The notes under the pieces: generated by a model
Database searches by the model: none
Told to the model about the DNA's origin: nothing
The model's input: only the letters and a program-made list of their open reading frames with translations
From: Anaerolineales bacterium
GTDB lineage: Bacteria; Chloroflexota; Anaerolineae; Anaerolineales; Villigracilaceae
DNA: 29,732 bases
Reading direction: 5' to 3'
Assembly (NCBI GenBank): GCA_016928525.1
Contig: JAFGKO010000336.1
Coordinates: 1-29,732 of the forward strand
In this document: positions 1 through 9,194 of the stretch, in pieces
Layout of the letters: each line of letters starts with the position of its first letter
How positions within the stretch are numbered: the first letter of the stretch is position 1
Translations under genes and position numbers: made by a program

Positions 1-1
1 G

Positions 2-1786
2 GTATTTTCGAATATCTTACCGGATGGACCTCAACGCGCCGAGGTGATCGTGGCCGCCGTGCCCATTTTGGGTGACCAGGGAGAGTTGATCGGTGTCCTT
101 ACAGGGATGTTTCGCACGGGAGTGAGGGAAGTGAGCGCTTTTTACGGGGGGATTGTCAAGCAACGTATTGGTGAGAATGGCAGCACCTATATTGTTGACA
201 GCCTTGGACGAGTAATCTATCACCAGAATTCGGTTCAGATTGGCGATGATATATCCACCAGCCAGGTTGTACAGGCAGCGTTGGCGGGTGGTTCGGGCGC
301 CATTCGTTCCAATGACGAAAAGGGTAAAAGAATCGTGGCCGGTTATGCGCCTATCCCCGGGACATCCTGGTTGTTGATCAACGAAGAGAACTGGGTTTCA
401 CTGGCAAGTGCTTTCCAGGGCTATCGCCAATTTTTAATCCTGTTGATGAGCCTGGGCGTTTTAATCCCTATCATTTTGGTCAACGTAGGCATCCGGCGAA
501 TCATGCAGCCAATTGTCGCGTTGACTGACGCGGCTCAGGAGGTCGCCAGGGGTAATTTCGACCAGACGATCACGGCTCAGACCAGCGATGAGATCGAGGA
601 ATTGGCTAATCAATTCAATCTGATGGCTGGTCAGTTACGAGCCTCATATGCCCAACTGGAGCAACGCGTTTCTGACCGGACCAAAGAATTGGCCGTGCTA
701 TATCAAGCCGATGAGGAGTTGCTTAGCTATCTGCAATTGGATGACCTGCTAAAAGCATTGGTAGATGTGGCCGTGAATATCTTAGAAACTGACAAGAGCT
801 CGCTGCTGGTTTGGGACGCCAAAAAGAACAAACTGGTGGTGGGAGCATCCCGCGGTTTCAGCTCGGAGGCATTTAAATGCATGTCTTTTGGTATGGGAGA
901 TGGTGTTGTTGGAACTGTGATGTCCAGCGGCGAACCCGCCGTGGTAGAAGATGTTCCCAACGATCAACGGGGAGATGTGCGCGTAATGCAGACGGAGGGT
1001 ATCCGCTCTTTCATGCATGTCCCTATCAAGGTTAAAGGCCAGCTGTTTGGCATATTTAACTTTAGCTATCTGACCCCTCATACCTTCAGTGACGATGAAC
1101 AACGCCTGTTTATCGCGCTTGCCCAACGCGCTGCGATGGCCATCGAAAACGCCCAGCTTTATGAACAGGCCCAATTCGTTGCCACTGTCGAGGAGCGACA
1201 ACGGTTAGCCCGCGAGTTGCACGACGCGGTGACACAGACCCTTTTCTCATCCAGTTTGATTGCCGATGTATTGCCACGCATTTGGGAACGTAACCCGGAG
1301 GAAGGGCGTCGAAGGCTAGAAGAACTCCGTCAACTAACCCGGGGTGCCCTGGCTGAAATGCGCACCTTGTTATTGGAACTGCGCCCCTCTGCCTTGGTAG
1401 AAGTCGAGCTTAGCGACCTGCTACGTCAATTGAGTGAGGCCTTTATAGGCCGATCGCGTATTCCTATTCAATTGGAGATAGACGAAAATTTACAAATCCC
1501 ACCCGACGTCAAGGTAGGTCTCTATCGCATTGCGCAGGAAGCCTTGAATAATATTGCCAAGCATGCTGGCGCCAGCCAGGTAACGCTCGTATTGCAGAGC
1601 CAATGCAACGGACTTGAGCTATCTGTTGAAGATAATGGCTGCGGGTTCGACCCGTCTGGTGTTTCATCCGAGCACCTGGGATTGAAAATAATGAATGAAC
1701 GTAGCAGGGAAATTGGCGCTTGTCTGGTAGTTGACAGTCAAATTGGTTCAGGTACTAAAATAGTAGTTCAATGGGAATCCGGGTAA
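2..1786 (+). CDS. Sensor histidine kinase, 5'-truncated (Cache-HAMP-GAF-HisKA_3-HATPase)
   Basis: The reading frame is open from base 2, so the true start lies outside the window; 594 residues are visible. Counting from base 2, residues 1 to about 135 look like the membrane-distal end of a Cache sensor domain (GSTYIVDSLGRVIYH, then AGYAPIPGTSWLL). A membrane helix follows at about 143-163, a HAMP linker with the P-I-x-x-L-T-x-A-A pattern, and a GAF domain at about 250-385. The dimerisation domain has RQRLARELHDAVTQ, with phospho-acceptor His at about residue 407 (codon 1220-1222). The ATPase domain has EALNNIAKHA (N box), DNGCGFD (G1) and GLKIMNERSREIGA. HisKA_3 plus this ATPase is the LiaS/NarX/DegS type, which phosphorylates a NarL-type response regulator. 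No regulator gene lies within the window; the next gene is convergent. The ligand cannot be inferred. Confidence 0.93.
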   Translation, partial: VFSNILPDGPQRAEVIVAAVPILGDQGELIGVLTGMFRTGVREVSAFYGGIVKQRIGENGSTYIVDSLGRVIYHQNSVQIGDDISTSQVVQAALAGGSGAIRSNDEKGKRIVAGYAPIPGTSWLLINEENWVSLASAFQGYRQFLILLMSLGVLIPIILVNVGIRRIMQPIVALTDAAQEVARGNFDQTITAQTSDEIEELANQFNLMAGQLRASYAQLEQRVSDRTKELAVLYQADEELLSYLQLDDLLKALVDVAVNILETDKSSLLVWDAKKNKLVVGASRGFSSEAFKCMSFGMGDGVVGTVMSSGEPAVVEDVPNDQRGDVRVMQTEGIRSFMHVPIKVKGQLFGIFNFSYLTPHTFSDDEQRLFIALAQRAAMAIENAQLYEQAQFVATVEERQRLARELHDAVTQTLFSSSLIADVLPRIWERNPEEGRRRLEELRQLTRGALAEMRTLLLELRPSALVEVELSDLLRQLSEAFIGRSRIPIQLEIDENLQIPPDVKVGLYRIAQEALNNIAKHAGASQVTLVLQSQCNGLELSVEDNGCGFDPSGVSSEHLGLKIMNERSREIGACLVVDSQIGSGTKIVVQWESG

Positions 1787-1881
1787 TCAAATAGCAGAAC
1801 AGTGATGATTATTGTCCGAGGCTTTAGTGGTGGTCACGACAACGCCGTTTGCAGTCTTCAAAAAAAATAAATTCTCACTAC

Positions 1882-4005
1882 CTATCGCAGAATCCTTCCT
1901 GAAGGATTTTGCATCAACCAGTTTTGCACCTCTACACCTTTTTCTTTGTCCGAGGGATGGATGTTCTTGTAAGTGCCATTAGGTTGCATAACGCGCGCGC
2001 TCATATTGTCTTTGAGATAGGTTTCAAGGACGTGGTCTCGCAAATAACGAATATGTTCCGGGCGTTCGACAGGAAATACCACTTCTACGCGGTGGTTTAG
2101 ATTGCGCGGCATCAGATCGGCACTGCCCAGGTAGATTTTCTCATCACCATCATTGTGAAAGTAAAAGATACGACTGTGTTCCAGATAGCGCCCGAGCACG
2201 CTGATGACACGGATGTTTTCACTTAAATCCTTTATGCCAGGAATTAAGGAGCAAATCCCTCGTATCAGTAGATCGATCTTTACACCGTTCCGGGAAGCTT
2301 CATAGAGTAGCTGGATCATGCGCTTGTCTACCAGAGAGTTTGCTTTAAAGATCAAACGTGCTTTGCGCTTATTTTTCGCATGATCGATTTCCCTGAGAAT
2401 TAACTTTTCTAAACCTTCCCGTAAATTTACCGGCGCAACCAATAATTTCTGGTAATCCTGTTTTGTGGAATAGCCTGTGAGATAGTTGTAAAGATCGGTA
2501 GCATCCTGCCCCATTGTTTCATCACAGGTGAACATGCCTATATCTTCATACAAACGCGAAGTGACTTCATTGTAATTCCCGGTTGCCAGGTGAAGATAAC
2601 GCCGGATGCCTTCTCCTTCCTTTCGAACCACCAGCGCGATTTTACAATGCGTTTTCAACCCCACCAAGCCATAGACGACATGTACCCCTGCTCGCTCCAG
2701 TGTTTGTGCCCAACCGATATTGCTCTCCTCGTCGAAGCGAGCTTTAAGCTCGACCAAAACTGCAACCTGCTTGCCGTTTTCGGCGGCCTCCAACAGTGCT
2801 TCAACAATGGGCGAATTTTGTCCGGTGCGATACAGCGTTTGTTTAATGGCCAGCACGTCCGGGTCCCGCGCCGCTGCGTTGAGAAAGTCAACTACAGGAG
2901 AGAAGGAGTCATAGGGATGATGGAGCAAAACGTTCCCCTGTTGGATGATTTCAAAGATGTCGCCTACCAGGGTGGCGTTTGAAAATTGCTTTGGGACAGC
3001 TGGTTTATAGGGTGGGTATTTCAGGTCGTGGCGGTCAACGCTGTTATATACCTGCCATAGCCTCGCCAGACCAAGGTTACTTCCGGTTATATAAATATCA
3101 GTGGGTCTGACCTGTAAGTTTTCGAGCAGCAATTCACGAATGGGCCTGGGCATATTCTCATAGATGGCAACCTTCACCACCGACCCAAACTTACGGCGAC
3201 GGATACTTTGTTGCATGGCCTCGAGCAAATCGTCGGCTTCGAGTTCTTGAATTTCGATATCCGCATCCCGAATGATTCTGAAGGGATGCGCTTCCACTAC
3301 CTGCATGCCCGGAAACAATACATCCAGATTAGCGCTAATTACCTGCTCCAACCAGACAAAATAATGATGCCAGGGAACTGTTCCGTCCCTGCGCGCCCCA
3401 CCGGATGAGCGTTTGACCGGCACCAACTGCTGGAGCGTATCCGGGACTTTGAGGCGCGCAAACTTTTCGTTTCCCTTTTTATCGCGTATGACAATGGCAA
3501 GATTGAGACTCAGCGTAGAAATGTGAGGGAAAGGATGACCTGGATCCAAGGCCAGGGGTGTCAGGACTGGGAAGACCACATCATGAAAGTATGTATCGGC
3601 GCGGTTGCGCTGGGCTTCGTTGAGTTTTTTGTAATCCAGAATGTGGATACCTGTCTTTTCCAGTTCAGGAAGTACCTCGCGCTGGTAGCATTGATGGGCT
3701 TCCTTGTATAGTTCCAGGGCTCGTTTGCGGATAGCTGCCAATTGCTCGCGCGGAGTCATGCCATCGGGTGAGATTTCCGTTACATTCGCTTCCACCAATT
3801 TGCGGATGCCGGAGACGCGCACCATGAAAAATTCATCCATATTCGATCCAAAAATCGCCAGAAATTTGACCCGTTCGAGTAATGGATTATTTTTATCCTG
3901 CGCTTCGGATAGCACGCGCTGTTGAAAATCCAGCAGGCTTAGTTCGCGGTTGATGAAAAGGGAAGGGTCGGTGAATGCTTCTTCCTTGATTTTTTGAGAT
4001 GGCAT
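1882..4005 (-). CDS. ppk1: Polyphosphate kinase 1 (PPK1)
   Basis: This 707-residue protein matches the usual PPK1 length of about 690-720. PPK1 reversibly makes inorganic polyphosphate from ATP at the inner face of the membrane. The N-terminal domain has the typical FINRELSLLDFQQRVL (residues 17-32) and FLAIFGSNMDEFFMVRVSG (48-66). The head domain carries HPFPHISTLSLNLA. The catalytic C-terminal half has IKQTLYRTG, VELKARFDEESNI and GLKTHCKIALVVR; His453 is the expected autophosphorylated histidine. The second active-site histidine is His610 in LEHSRIFYFHNDG. GSADLMPRNLNHRVEVVFPV completes the fold. No key residue is missing. The ATG at 4003-4005 gives the standard N-terminus. The gene lies 159 bases downstream of ppk2 on the same strand, so the two may be co-transcribed. 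Confidence 0.97.
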   Translation of the reverse strand: MPSQKIKEEAFTDPSLFINRELSLLDFQQRVLSEAQDKNNPLLERVKFLAIFGSNMDEFFMVRVSGIRKLVEANVTEISPDGMTPREQLAAIRKRALELYKEAHQCYQREVLPELEKTGIHILDYKKLNEAQRNRADTYFHDVVFPVLTPLALDPGHPFPHISTLSLNLAIVIRDKKGNEKFARLKVPDTLQQLVPVKRSSGGARRDGTVPWHHYFVWLEQVISANLDVLFPGMQVVEAHPFRIIRDADIEIQELEADDLLEAMQQSIRRRKFGSVVKVAIYENMPRPIRELLLENLQVRPTDIYITGSNLGLARLWQVYNSVDRHDLKYPPYKPAVPKQFSNATLVGDIFEIIQQGNVLLHHPYDSFSPVVDFLNAAARDPDVLAIKQTLYRTGQNSPIVEALLEAAENGKQVAVLVELKARFDEESNIGWAQTLERAGVHVVYGLVGLKTHCKIALVVRKEGEGIRRYLHLATGNYNEVTSRLYEDIGMFTCDETMGQDATDLYNYLTGYSTKQDYQKLLVAPVNLREGLEKLILREIDHAKNKRKARLIFKANSLVDKRMIQLLYEASRNGVKIDLLIRGICSLIPGIKDLSENIRVISVLGRYLEHSRIFYFHNDGDEKIYLGSADLMPRNLNHRVEVVFPVERPEHIRYLRDHVLETYLKDNMSARVMQPNGTYKNIHPSDKEKGVEVQNWLMQNPSGRILR
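1891..1910 (+). terminator. Short hairpin after the histidine kinase
   Basis: A 7-bp stem AATCCTT / AAGGATT with loop CCTG is followed by only TTT. It lies about 105 bases after the kinase stop and inside the last codons of the convergent ppk gene. It could end the kinase transcript but the U tract is poor. Confidence 0.25.
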
Positions 4006-4164
4006 GTCCTAACTCTTTCTATTTGGAGCGCTTCTTCTCCGGTGTTTCAGTTCGTTTCATAACATATAAAATTGAGTATAACTCGCCTTACCAGAACATC
4101 CCAAAGGTTTTGGACGAATGCAAACTTGAATTATAGAAACCTTCGGAACGGCACGAAACATCAG

Positions 4165-5058
4165 CTAATAAACTTCAGGCACAAATGTTTGGTCTGACAT
4201 TGGCGGTCTCACATAACCAATCTCAGATTGGGGGGAAGGCAGTTCAATGGGCTCTGGCGTGAGGTCTTCGTAAGAAATCATGTTGAGCAAGTGGGATATA
4301 CAATTCAAGCGCGCACGGCGCTTATCATCAGAGTCTACTACCCACCAGGGAGCCTGTTTGATGTCCGTGAATTTGAACATTTCATCCTTGGCACGCGAGT
4401 ATTCGATCCAATGCGTTCGCGATCCCAGGTCCATCGGGCTAAGTTTCCAGCGTTTTGTCCGGTCGTCAATGCGCGCCTGAAACCGTCGTTCTTGCTCCTC
4501 GTCGCTGACCGAAAACCAGTATTTGATCAGGATGATGCCCGAACGGACCAGCATCCGCTCGAACTCCGGGCAAGATCGTAAAAACTCGCGATACTCTTCG
4601 TCTGTGCAGAAACCCATCACCCGCTCTACCCCTGCACGGTTATACCAACTTCGGTCAAAAAGGACGATCTCACCCGCCGCAGGTAGATTGGCAACGTAGC
4701 GCTGGAAATACCATTGCGTGCGTTCGCGCTCGGTTGGTGCAGGCAAGGCTACCACTCGCACAATACGGGGATTCAAGCTTTCGGTGATGCGCTTGATGAC
4801 ACCGCCTTTTCCAGCTGCATCCCTGCCTTCGAAGATAACGATAACCTTCAAGCCTTCATGCTTTACCCATTCCTGTAATTTGACCAGTTCAATCTGCAAG
4901 CGGCGCAATTCCTTTTCGTAGAACTTCTTTTTGAGCGCTGGCGGTTTATCGCCTCCTTTTTTGTTCTCTCGTTTCGAGGGCTCTTTTTGTACCATATCGG
5001 AATCTACGAGCGCTTCTGGTTGTTTCTTGTTGTCTTTATTTGCTTTTTTCTTTCCCAT
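4165..5058 (-). CDS. ppk2: Polyphosphate kinase 2 family protein (PPK2)
   Basis: PPK2 enzymes transfer phosphate between polyphosphate and nucleotides, mostly regenerating GTP or ATP from the diphosphate; some act on AMP. The 297-residue protein shows Walker A FEGRDAAGKGGVIKRI (77-92), Walker B-like LFDRSWYNRAGVERVMGF (133-150), and the lid/substrate region RRFQARIDDRTKRWKLSPMDLGSR. This is a one-domain PPK2 (class I-like by layout; class and substrate are inferred, not proven). The first 45 residues are very lysine-rich and low in complexity. The start at 5058 is preferred over an in-frame ATG at 5121 because a full AAAGGAGG Shine-Dalgarno sequence ends six bases before it and the upstream extension is not family-like. 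It sits next to ppk1, so this locus carries both polyphosphate kinase types. Confidence 0.95.
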   Translation of the reverse strand: MGKKKANKDNKKQPEALVDSDMVQKEPSKRENKKGGDKPPALKKKFYEKELRRLQIELVKLQEWVKHEGLKVIVIFEGRDAAGKGGVIKRITESLNPRIVRVVALPAPTERERTQWYFQRYVANLPAAGEIVLFDRSWYNRAGVERVMGFCTDEEYREFLRSCPEFERMLVRSGIILIKYWFSVSDEEQERRFQARIDDRTKRWKLSPMDLGSRTHWIEYSRAKDEMFKFTDIKQAPWWVVDSDDKRRARLNCISHLLNMISYEDLTPEPIELPSPQSEIGYVRPPMSDQTFVPEVY

Positions 5059-5304
5059 GCCAGCCTCCTTTGGCGAAGAAAAGGCGGTTGTATATAGACC
5101 GAACAATCTCCTGCCACACACGAGGGGAGGTGGCTGTTTTGGATTTCCCGAAGTGGCACGAGAAAATATGGAAACTTCTCTTTTATTTTACACTGAATTC
5201 CTATGTACCCAATCCGGTAAATTGGATCAGTTGCTGGTCAAATCCCTGGCCTGGACCAAGGCATCTTCTGGAACTGGTCCATCCATTTCTTGCAGGATGT
5301 GATC

Positions 5305-6294
5305 TTACAGGTTGATTCTTGTTTCACTCCTATTTTCTTGTCCATGAAGGGTGATGACTACATTTCCCTTTTTGTGCCTTTGCTCGACATAGCGATGAGC
5401 CGCGGAGATTTGTTCCAAAGAGTAGCGTCTATCTATTATAGATTTTATCTTTCCCGCCTCAATCAGCTCTTTGAGGAAAAGCAGGTCTGCTATCTTCGCG
5501 CTCGGGGACCGCAGCCCTGCGGCCATAAATTTGACTATTTTGCCACCGCTCTTTGCTGGCCGGAGCAGGTGAGGAAGAATTTCCAGGGTTGGGACAGTGG
5601 TGAGATAGACTCCGTTCGACGCGAGCGAGTCTCTACAGCGGGAAAATGAAAGCTTGCCAACCGTGTCAAATATGATGTCGTAGGCCTCACCGTTCTGGGT
5701 GAAATCCTGTACGGTGTAATCAATGACCTTTTCTGCGCCAAGGGATTCGACCATGGCGACATTGGTAGTGCTGCAAACCCCGGTAACATCCGCCCCGAAG
5801 GTTCTGGCAAGCTGTACTGCGGCGGTGCCTACTGATCCAGATGCCCCATAGATCAGCACTTTTTGCCCACTCCGGATATTCCCCTTGTCTCGAAGGAAAG
5901 GCAGGACAGTCAAGGCTCCGTTGGGGACAGCGGCGGCCTCCTCATAGGTCATGTTTGAAGGTTTCATGACCAGGGCTTTGTCTTCAGGGATACATTTGTA
6001 CTCGGCGTGCGCGCCGTATGTGTCGATGCCAAATACCTGGTCACCTGCCTTAAATCTCTTGACGTCTTTGCCAACGGCTTCAATTTCACCGGCGAACTCC
6101 TCGCCCAGGATCGGGTTTCGGGGTTTGAAAAAACCATTGAAACCGGGAGAAGCGCGCCATCCCGGTTCCTCTATCGTGATCGTGCCTGCATAGATCCTGA
6201 TCAAAACTTCATGGTCCCCAGGTGTTGGCTTGTCCACCTCTTTGAGTTGGAGTACCTCAGGCGGCCCGAATTTTTCGTACACAATCGCTTTCAT
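5305..6294 (-). CDS. NAD(P)H quinone oxidoreductase-like MDR protein, copy 1
   Basis: A 329-residue medium-chain dehydrogenase/reductase of the zinc-independent quinone oxidoreductase group. It starts [20 protein letters not shown], has a GroES-like N-terminal domain, then the cofactor-binding motif [14 protein letters not shown] (150-163) and [11 protein letters not shown]. The structural and catalytic zinc cysteines of alcohol dehydrogenases are absent. The family reduces quinones or other alpha,beta-unsaturated carbonyls with NADPH; the substrate here is unknown. A GGAAGGAAACTT ribosome site precedes the ATG. It is the first of three paralogues on this strand, at 5305, 7234 and 9944. Copies 1 and 2 are closest, with almost the same C-terminus ([23 protein letters not shown] against [23 protein letters not shown]) and visible DNA similarity near their 3' ends. 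Confidence 0.92.
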   Translation of the reverse strand: MKAIVYEKFGPPEVLQLKEVDKPTPGDHEVLIRIYAGTITIEEPGWRASPGFNGFFKPRNPILGEEFAGEIEAVGKDVKRFKAGDQVFGIDTYGAHAEYKCIPEDKALVMKPSNMTYEEAAAVPNGALTVLPFLRDKGNIRSGQKVLIYGASGSVGTAAVQLARTFGADVTGVCSTTNVAMVESLGAEKVIDYTVQDFTQNGEAYDIIFDTVGKLSFSRCRDSLASNGVYLTTVPTLEILPHLLRPAKSGGKIVKFMAAGLRSPSAKIADLLFLKELIEAGKIKSIIDRRYSLEQISAAHRYVEQRHKKGNVVITLHGQENRSETRINL

Positions 6295-6328
6295 AAGTTT
6301 CCTTCCTCGAAATTGTCAGCTCAGGAGG

Positions 6329-7173
6329 CTAATTGAGAGAAGCCAATGCTTCAATGATGTTCGAGCAACCTCCACCGCGCAAATAGCTGGCATGGTCGGC
6401 TACATCCTCAAACTTTTTTCCGACAATTTTGGAGCACTCGAATTCATAGTCGGCGCTTTGCAAAAGTCTATCGATTGCAGCCAGGGCAAGGGGGTTTTCA
6501 TAGAGCTTCCCATCTCCTTCCTTGCCGGAGTTCATTCCGACGATCCATATCGCGGCTCCCAAAGTCCCACATGCTCCTCCACTTAGCCCGATACCGCCGC
6601 CATGACCGTATGCATGCCGGATGCGCCCATCTTTTGCGCCAGCATGGCTGCGCAACTTGCCGGATGGGATAGCTCTTCGACATGTTTTTCGGAAAGAGAG
6701 ATATTGATCTCATCGAATGCGATCTGGGCATAATCTGCCGCCAGGCGAAAACAGCCGACCGGTCCGCCTCTTACAAAAAATTTGAGCACCTGAGTTGCCA
6801 TCTCGCGTTTTGATGTCATCTTCCATTCTATCTCAGTAATTTCGGCGCAATTGATTTCCTTGGCGCGGGCCCGGAACGCTTCCACCAGTCTTTGTGATGC
6901 AATCATTGCTTCAGCTTCGGCTTGGGGACCTGAACCATAAAGTCGATATGCCTGCGCCCCTGCAGCAAGCGCTCCGCCCCAAAGCATGCCGCACTGGTAG
7001 CCATTTCCCATTAATCCACCCGCCAGGGGCATAACAGCGCACTCTTCGCGTCTCAATGGTTGATCGAATGAGCGGTCAACGACGCCCATAATCGTTTGCG
7101 ATCAGGTTCCCTCTTTCAAAAATGTGCGGATCGTCCCCAGGGATGAGATCTTCTTTTTCTCTTTCGTAACCAT
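6329..7173 (-). pseudogene. C-GCAxxG-C-C family redox protein with in-frame UGA and a frameshift
   Basis: The natural start is the ATG at 7171-7173, preceded by AGGAGACAAA. It reads MVTKEKKKISSLGTIRTFLKEGT, then a UGA codon at 7102-7104, then on in the same frame as SQTIMGVVDRSFDQPLRREECAVMPLAGG and GYQCGMLWGGALAAGA. GTC-S at this point is typical of C-GCAxxG-C-C proteins, and some members are annotated as selenoproteins, so the UGA may encode selenocysteine. Further on, frame 1 ends at a TAA (6583-6585) just after MHTVMAA, and the rest of the protein (GGIGLSGGACGTLGAAIW to LRGGGCSNIIEALASLN) continues one base out of phase. A net loss of 3n+1 bases near 6597-6603 explains this. Either the gene is decaying, or it is a selenoprotein gene with one indel or assembly error. 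Family membership is firm from the cysteine-rich motifs; coding status is not. Confidence 0.75.
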
Positions 7174-7233
7174 TTTGTCTCCTATCGGTGTGTTCGTTTT
7201 TCAAGTAGGAAGGTAGGATCAGGTCAACTTTTG

Positions 7234-8142
7234 TCAGTGTGCTACCGTGATGACGACATTTCCCTTTTTGTGCCCTTTTTCGACATACCTGTGCGCCTCG
7301 ACAATTTGTTTCAACGGATAGCGTCTATCAATGACCGGTTTAATCTTCCCCGCCTCAATAAGCTCTATGAGGAAGATCAGATCTTCAGCACGATCCTTTC
7401 GATCCATTTCCACACTTACATAAGTCCCGCGCGGATTCAATGTTTTCTTGCATTTTGATATTGAGATTCTCGAAATCATTTTTCCAACGGCATCAAAGAT
7501 CAAATCATACCGCTCTCCTCTTTCTGTGAAATCCTCTCTGGTGTAATCAATAACCCGTTCGGCTCCCAGAGATTTCACCCATTCCAGGTTCGCAGTGCTG
7601 CATACCCCGGTAACTTCCGCGCCAAAGTGTCTGGCAAGCTGTGTCGCAAAAGTACCTACACTTCCGGAAGCTCCATAGATAAGAACCTTTTTCCCGCTCT
7701 CGATATTTCCTTTTCTAAGAAGATTCAATGCTGCCAATCCTCCAATGGGAACGGCGGCGGCCTGCTCATACGTCACATTTGCCGGTTTCCTTACCACCGT
7801 CCCATCTTCAGGCAGACATATATACTCGGCATACGCGCCAAACCTGAAACCGTTATGTCCAAAAACATGGTCACCTTTCTTAAATCGTTTTACGTCTTTG
7901 CCTGCTGCTTCAACTTCCCCGGCCAGCTCAAACCCCAGGATAGTTACTTTTTTCGGTTTCAAGAGACCATTGAAAATTCTGGCGGCGAATGGGTCGGCCT
8001 TGCGCATGCGCCAGTCCCCTGCGGTTACCGTTGTTGCATGGATTTTTACCAATATCTCATCGTCCTTGGGCGCAGGTTTTGCTACCTCTCGTAACTCAAG
8101 GACATTGGGGGAACCATATTTTTCGTAAACAATTGCTTTCAT
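7234..8142 (-). CDS. NAD(P)H quinone oxidoreductase-like MDR protein, copy 2, internally shortened
   Basis: A 302-residue paralogue of the MDR protein at 5305. It has the GroES-like N-terminus ([20 protein letters not shown]), [25 protein letters not shown], and the cofactor motif [24 protein letters not shown] (from residue 157). No zinc-binding cysteines are seen. It is about 27 residues shorter than copy 1. Aligning by eye, the missing part lies after GTYVSVE, where copy 1 has a loop and helix before [19 protein letters not shown]; here [26 protein letters not shown] follows almost at once. The deletion is in frame and falls in the C-terminal half, so activity may be altered. The ATG at 8142 is preceded by AAAGGTAGG. 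It probably shares a transcript with the broken C-GCAxxG gene downstream, 60 bases away. Confidence 0.9.
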   Translation of the reverse strand: MKAIVYEKYGSPNVLELREVAKPAPKDDEILVKIHATTVTAGDWRMRKADPFAARIFNGLLKPKKVTILGFELAGEVEAAGKDVKRFKKGDHVFGHNGFRFGAYAEYICLPEDGTVVRKPANVTYEQAAAVPIGGLAALNLLRKGNIESGKKVLIYGASGSVGTFATQLARHFGAEVTGVCSTANLEWVKSLGAERVIDYTREDFTERGERYDLIFDAVGKMISRISISKCKKTLNPRGTYVSVEMDRKDRAEDLIFLIELIEAGKIKPVIDRRYPLKQIVEAHRYVEKGHKKGNVVITVAH

Positions 8143-8201
8143 TTGACATACCTACCTTTTTACGAACTGCGTAACTCCTGCTTCAATTGAATGTGGATCG
8201 A

Positions 8202-8942
8202 TTAAGCCTGGCTTATAACAACCTGGGCTGGCCTGAAAATGACCGAGGACGAATTGAATCCTTTAACGATCAGCCATACTGCCAGAACCATTTCTTGTAC
8301 AGCCAATGGAAGGACCAAAACCATCTGGATGGTTGACATCAGACTGAGGAGGGCAAACAGACCTAACACGCCAGAAACGAAATAGGGGATGGTTGCAAGC
8401 AGACCCCAACCAGATAACCAGCGCGGCACGAGCTTTGATTGATAGAGCACATAGTAGAAAATCAGGGCGCCCAGGATAAAAACGATTGTCAAAACATGAC
8501 CGATCTGATCATGCGCTTCCAAAATTAAGTCGCCTAAGGATTGAAAAAAGGAAACCCCCGCAACTTCTGCTGTGACATATTCCCGGCTTATTAAGGGTAG
8601 GGATAGCCAACCGATGACAAGGGCAAGATAGGTTACGGCCTCGAGCGCTCCCCGGAAGAGGACATACCCAACAGCCAGGGCTTCATTGTATCTTTTCAAG
8701 ATCGGTAACATCATCACCGGGACCATAGCCAACGCGAGGCCCATTATTAAGACAAAGAGCGCTCCTATGACGATTTGGTTTGGTTTCGTAGAAACTTGGA
8801 TAAGAAAATCTGGCCCCTCGAGAACAGGTCCCGTAAAAACAAGGCTTAGGATGCCTGCAACCGTCCCTGTTATGTACAATACTCCGACAATGATTGCGGT
8901 GTTTCTGCTTGTCCCATGGGGACTTCCTTTGGTCGTATTCAT
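8202..8942 (-). CDS. DUF4386 family integral membrane protein
   Basis: A 246-residue protein with about six hydrophobic helices and the pattern of DUF4386: [19 protein letters not shown] near the N-terminus, [23 protein letters not shown] in the middle, [47 protein letters not shown], and a last helix [20 protein letters not shown]. The biochemical function of the family is unknown. Its ATG overlaps the stop of the HTH regulator gene as ATGA, so translation is coupled and both belong to the operon starting at 9650. DUF4386 genes are often found next to small XRE regulators (general knowledge), which fits here. Confidence 0.88.
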   Translation of the reverse strand: MNTTKGSPHGTSRNTAIIVGVLYITGTVAGILSLVFTGPVLEGPDFLIQVSTKPNQIVIGALFVLIMGLALAMVPVMMLPILKRYNEALAVGYVLFRGALEAVTYLALVIGWLSLPLISREYVTAEVAGVSFFQSLGDLILEAHDQIGHVLTIVFILGALIFYYVLYQSKLVPRWLSGWGLLATIPYFVSGVLGLFALLSLMSTIQMVLVLPLAVQEMVLAVWLIVKGFNSSSVIFRPAQVVISQA

Positions 8943-9193
8943 TTTGTTTGCTCCTTGTCTGAATTTTGATTTGTCTGATCCTCGAAATCGTATGAGAATA
9001 CTTCTTCCAGCGGCACGCCAAAGACGAGCGCGATACGAAAAGCCAACTCCAGAGAGGGGGAGTATTTTTCCTGTTCCATGGCAATGATGGTTTGCCGCGT
9101 GACCCCAACTTTTTCAGCCAATTGCTGCTGGGTCATTTCATCGTGGAAAAAGCGCAATTTCCGAATGTTATTGCTGATCCGACTTTTGCCCAT
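8939..9193 (-). CDS. Small XRE-family HTH transcriptional regulator
   Basis: An 84-residue Cro/CI-type helix-turn-helix protein: [68 protein letters not shown]. The HTH covers roughly residues 20-43, with [10 protein letters not shown] as the first helix and RQTIIAMEQ as the recognition helix. It is the compact YozG-like type, which has no ligand-binding domain. The ATG at 9193 is preferred to an upstream in-frame start at 9238 because the protein then begins as the family does and the start lies one base after the stop of the upstream membrane gene. The C-terminus is a charged tail. The palindromic site at 9678-9693 in the operon leader is the obvious candidate for its autoregulatory target. 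Confidence 0.92.
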   Translation of the reverse strand: MGKSRISNNIRKLRFFHDEMTQQQLAEKVGVTRQTIIAMEQEKYSPSLELAFRIALVFGVPLEEVFSYDFEDQTNQNSDKEQTK

Positions 9194-9194
9194 C

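Noticed and set aside
6597..6620. Programmed ribosomal frameshift in the C-GCAxxG-C-C gene
   Set aside because: No X-XXY-YYZ slippery sequence and no clear pseudoknot nearby; a simple indel is more likely.
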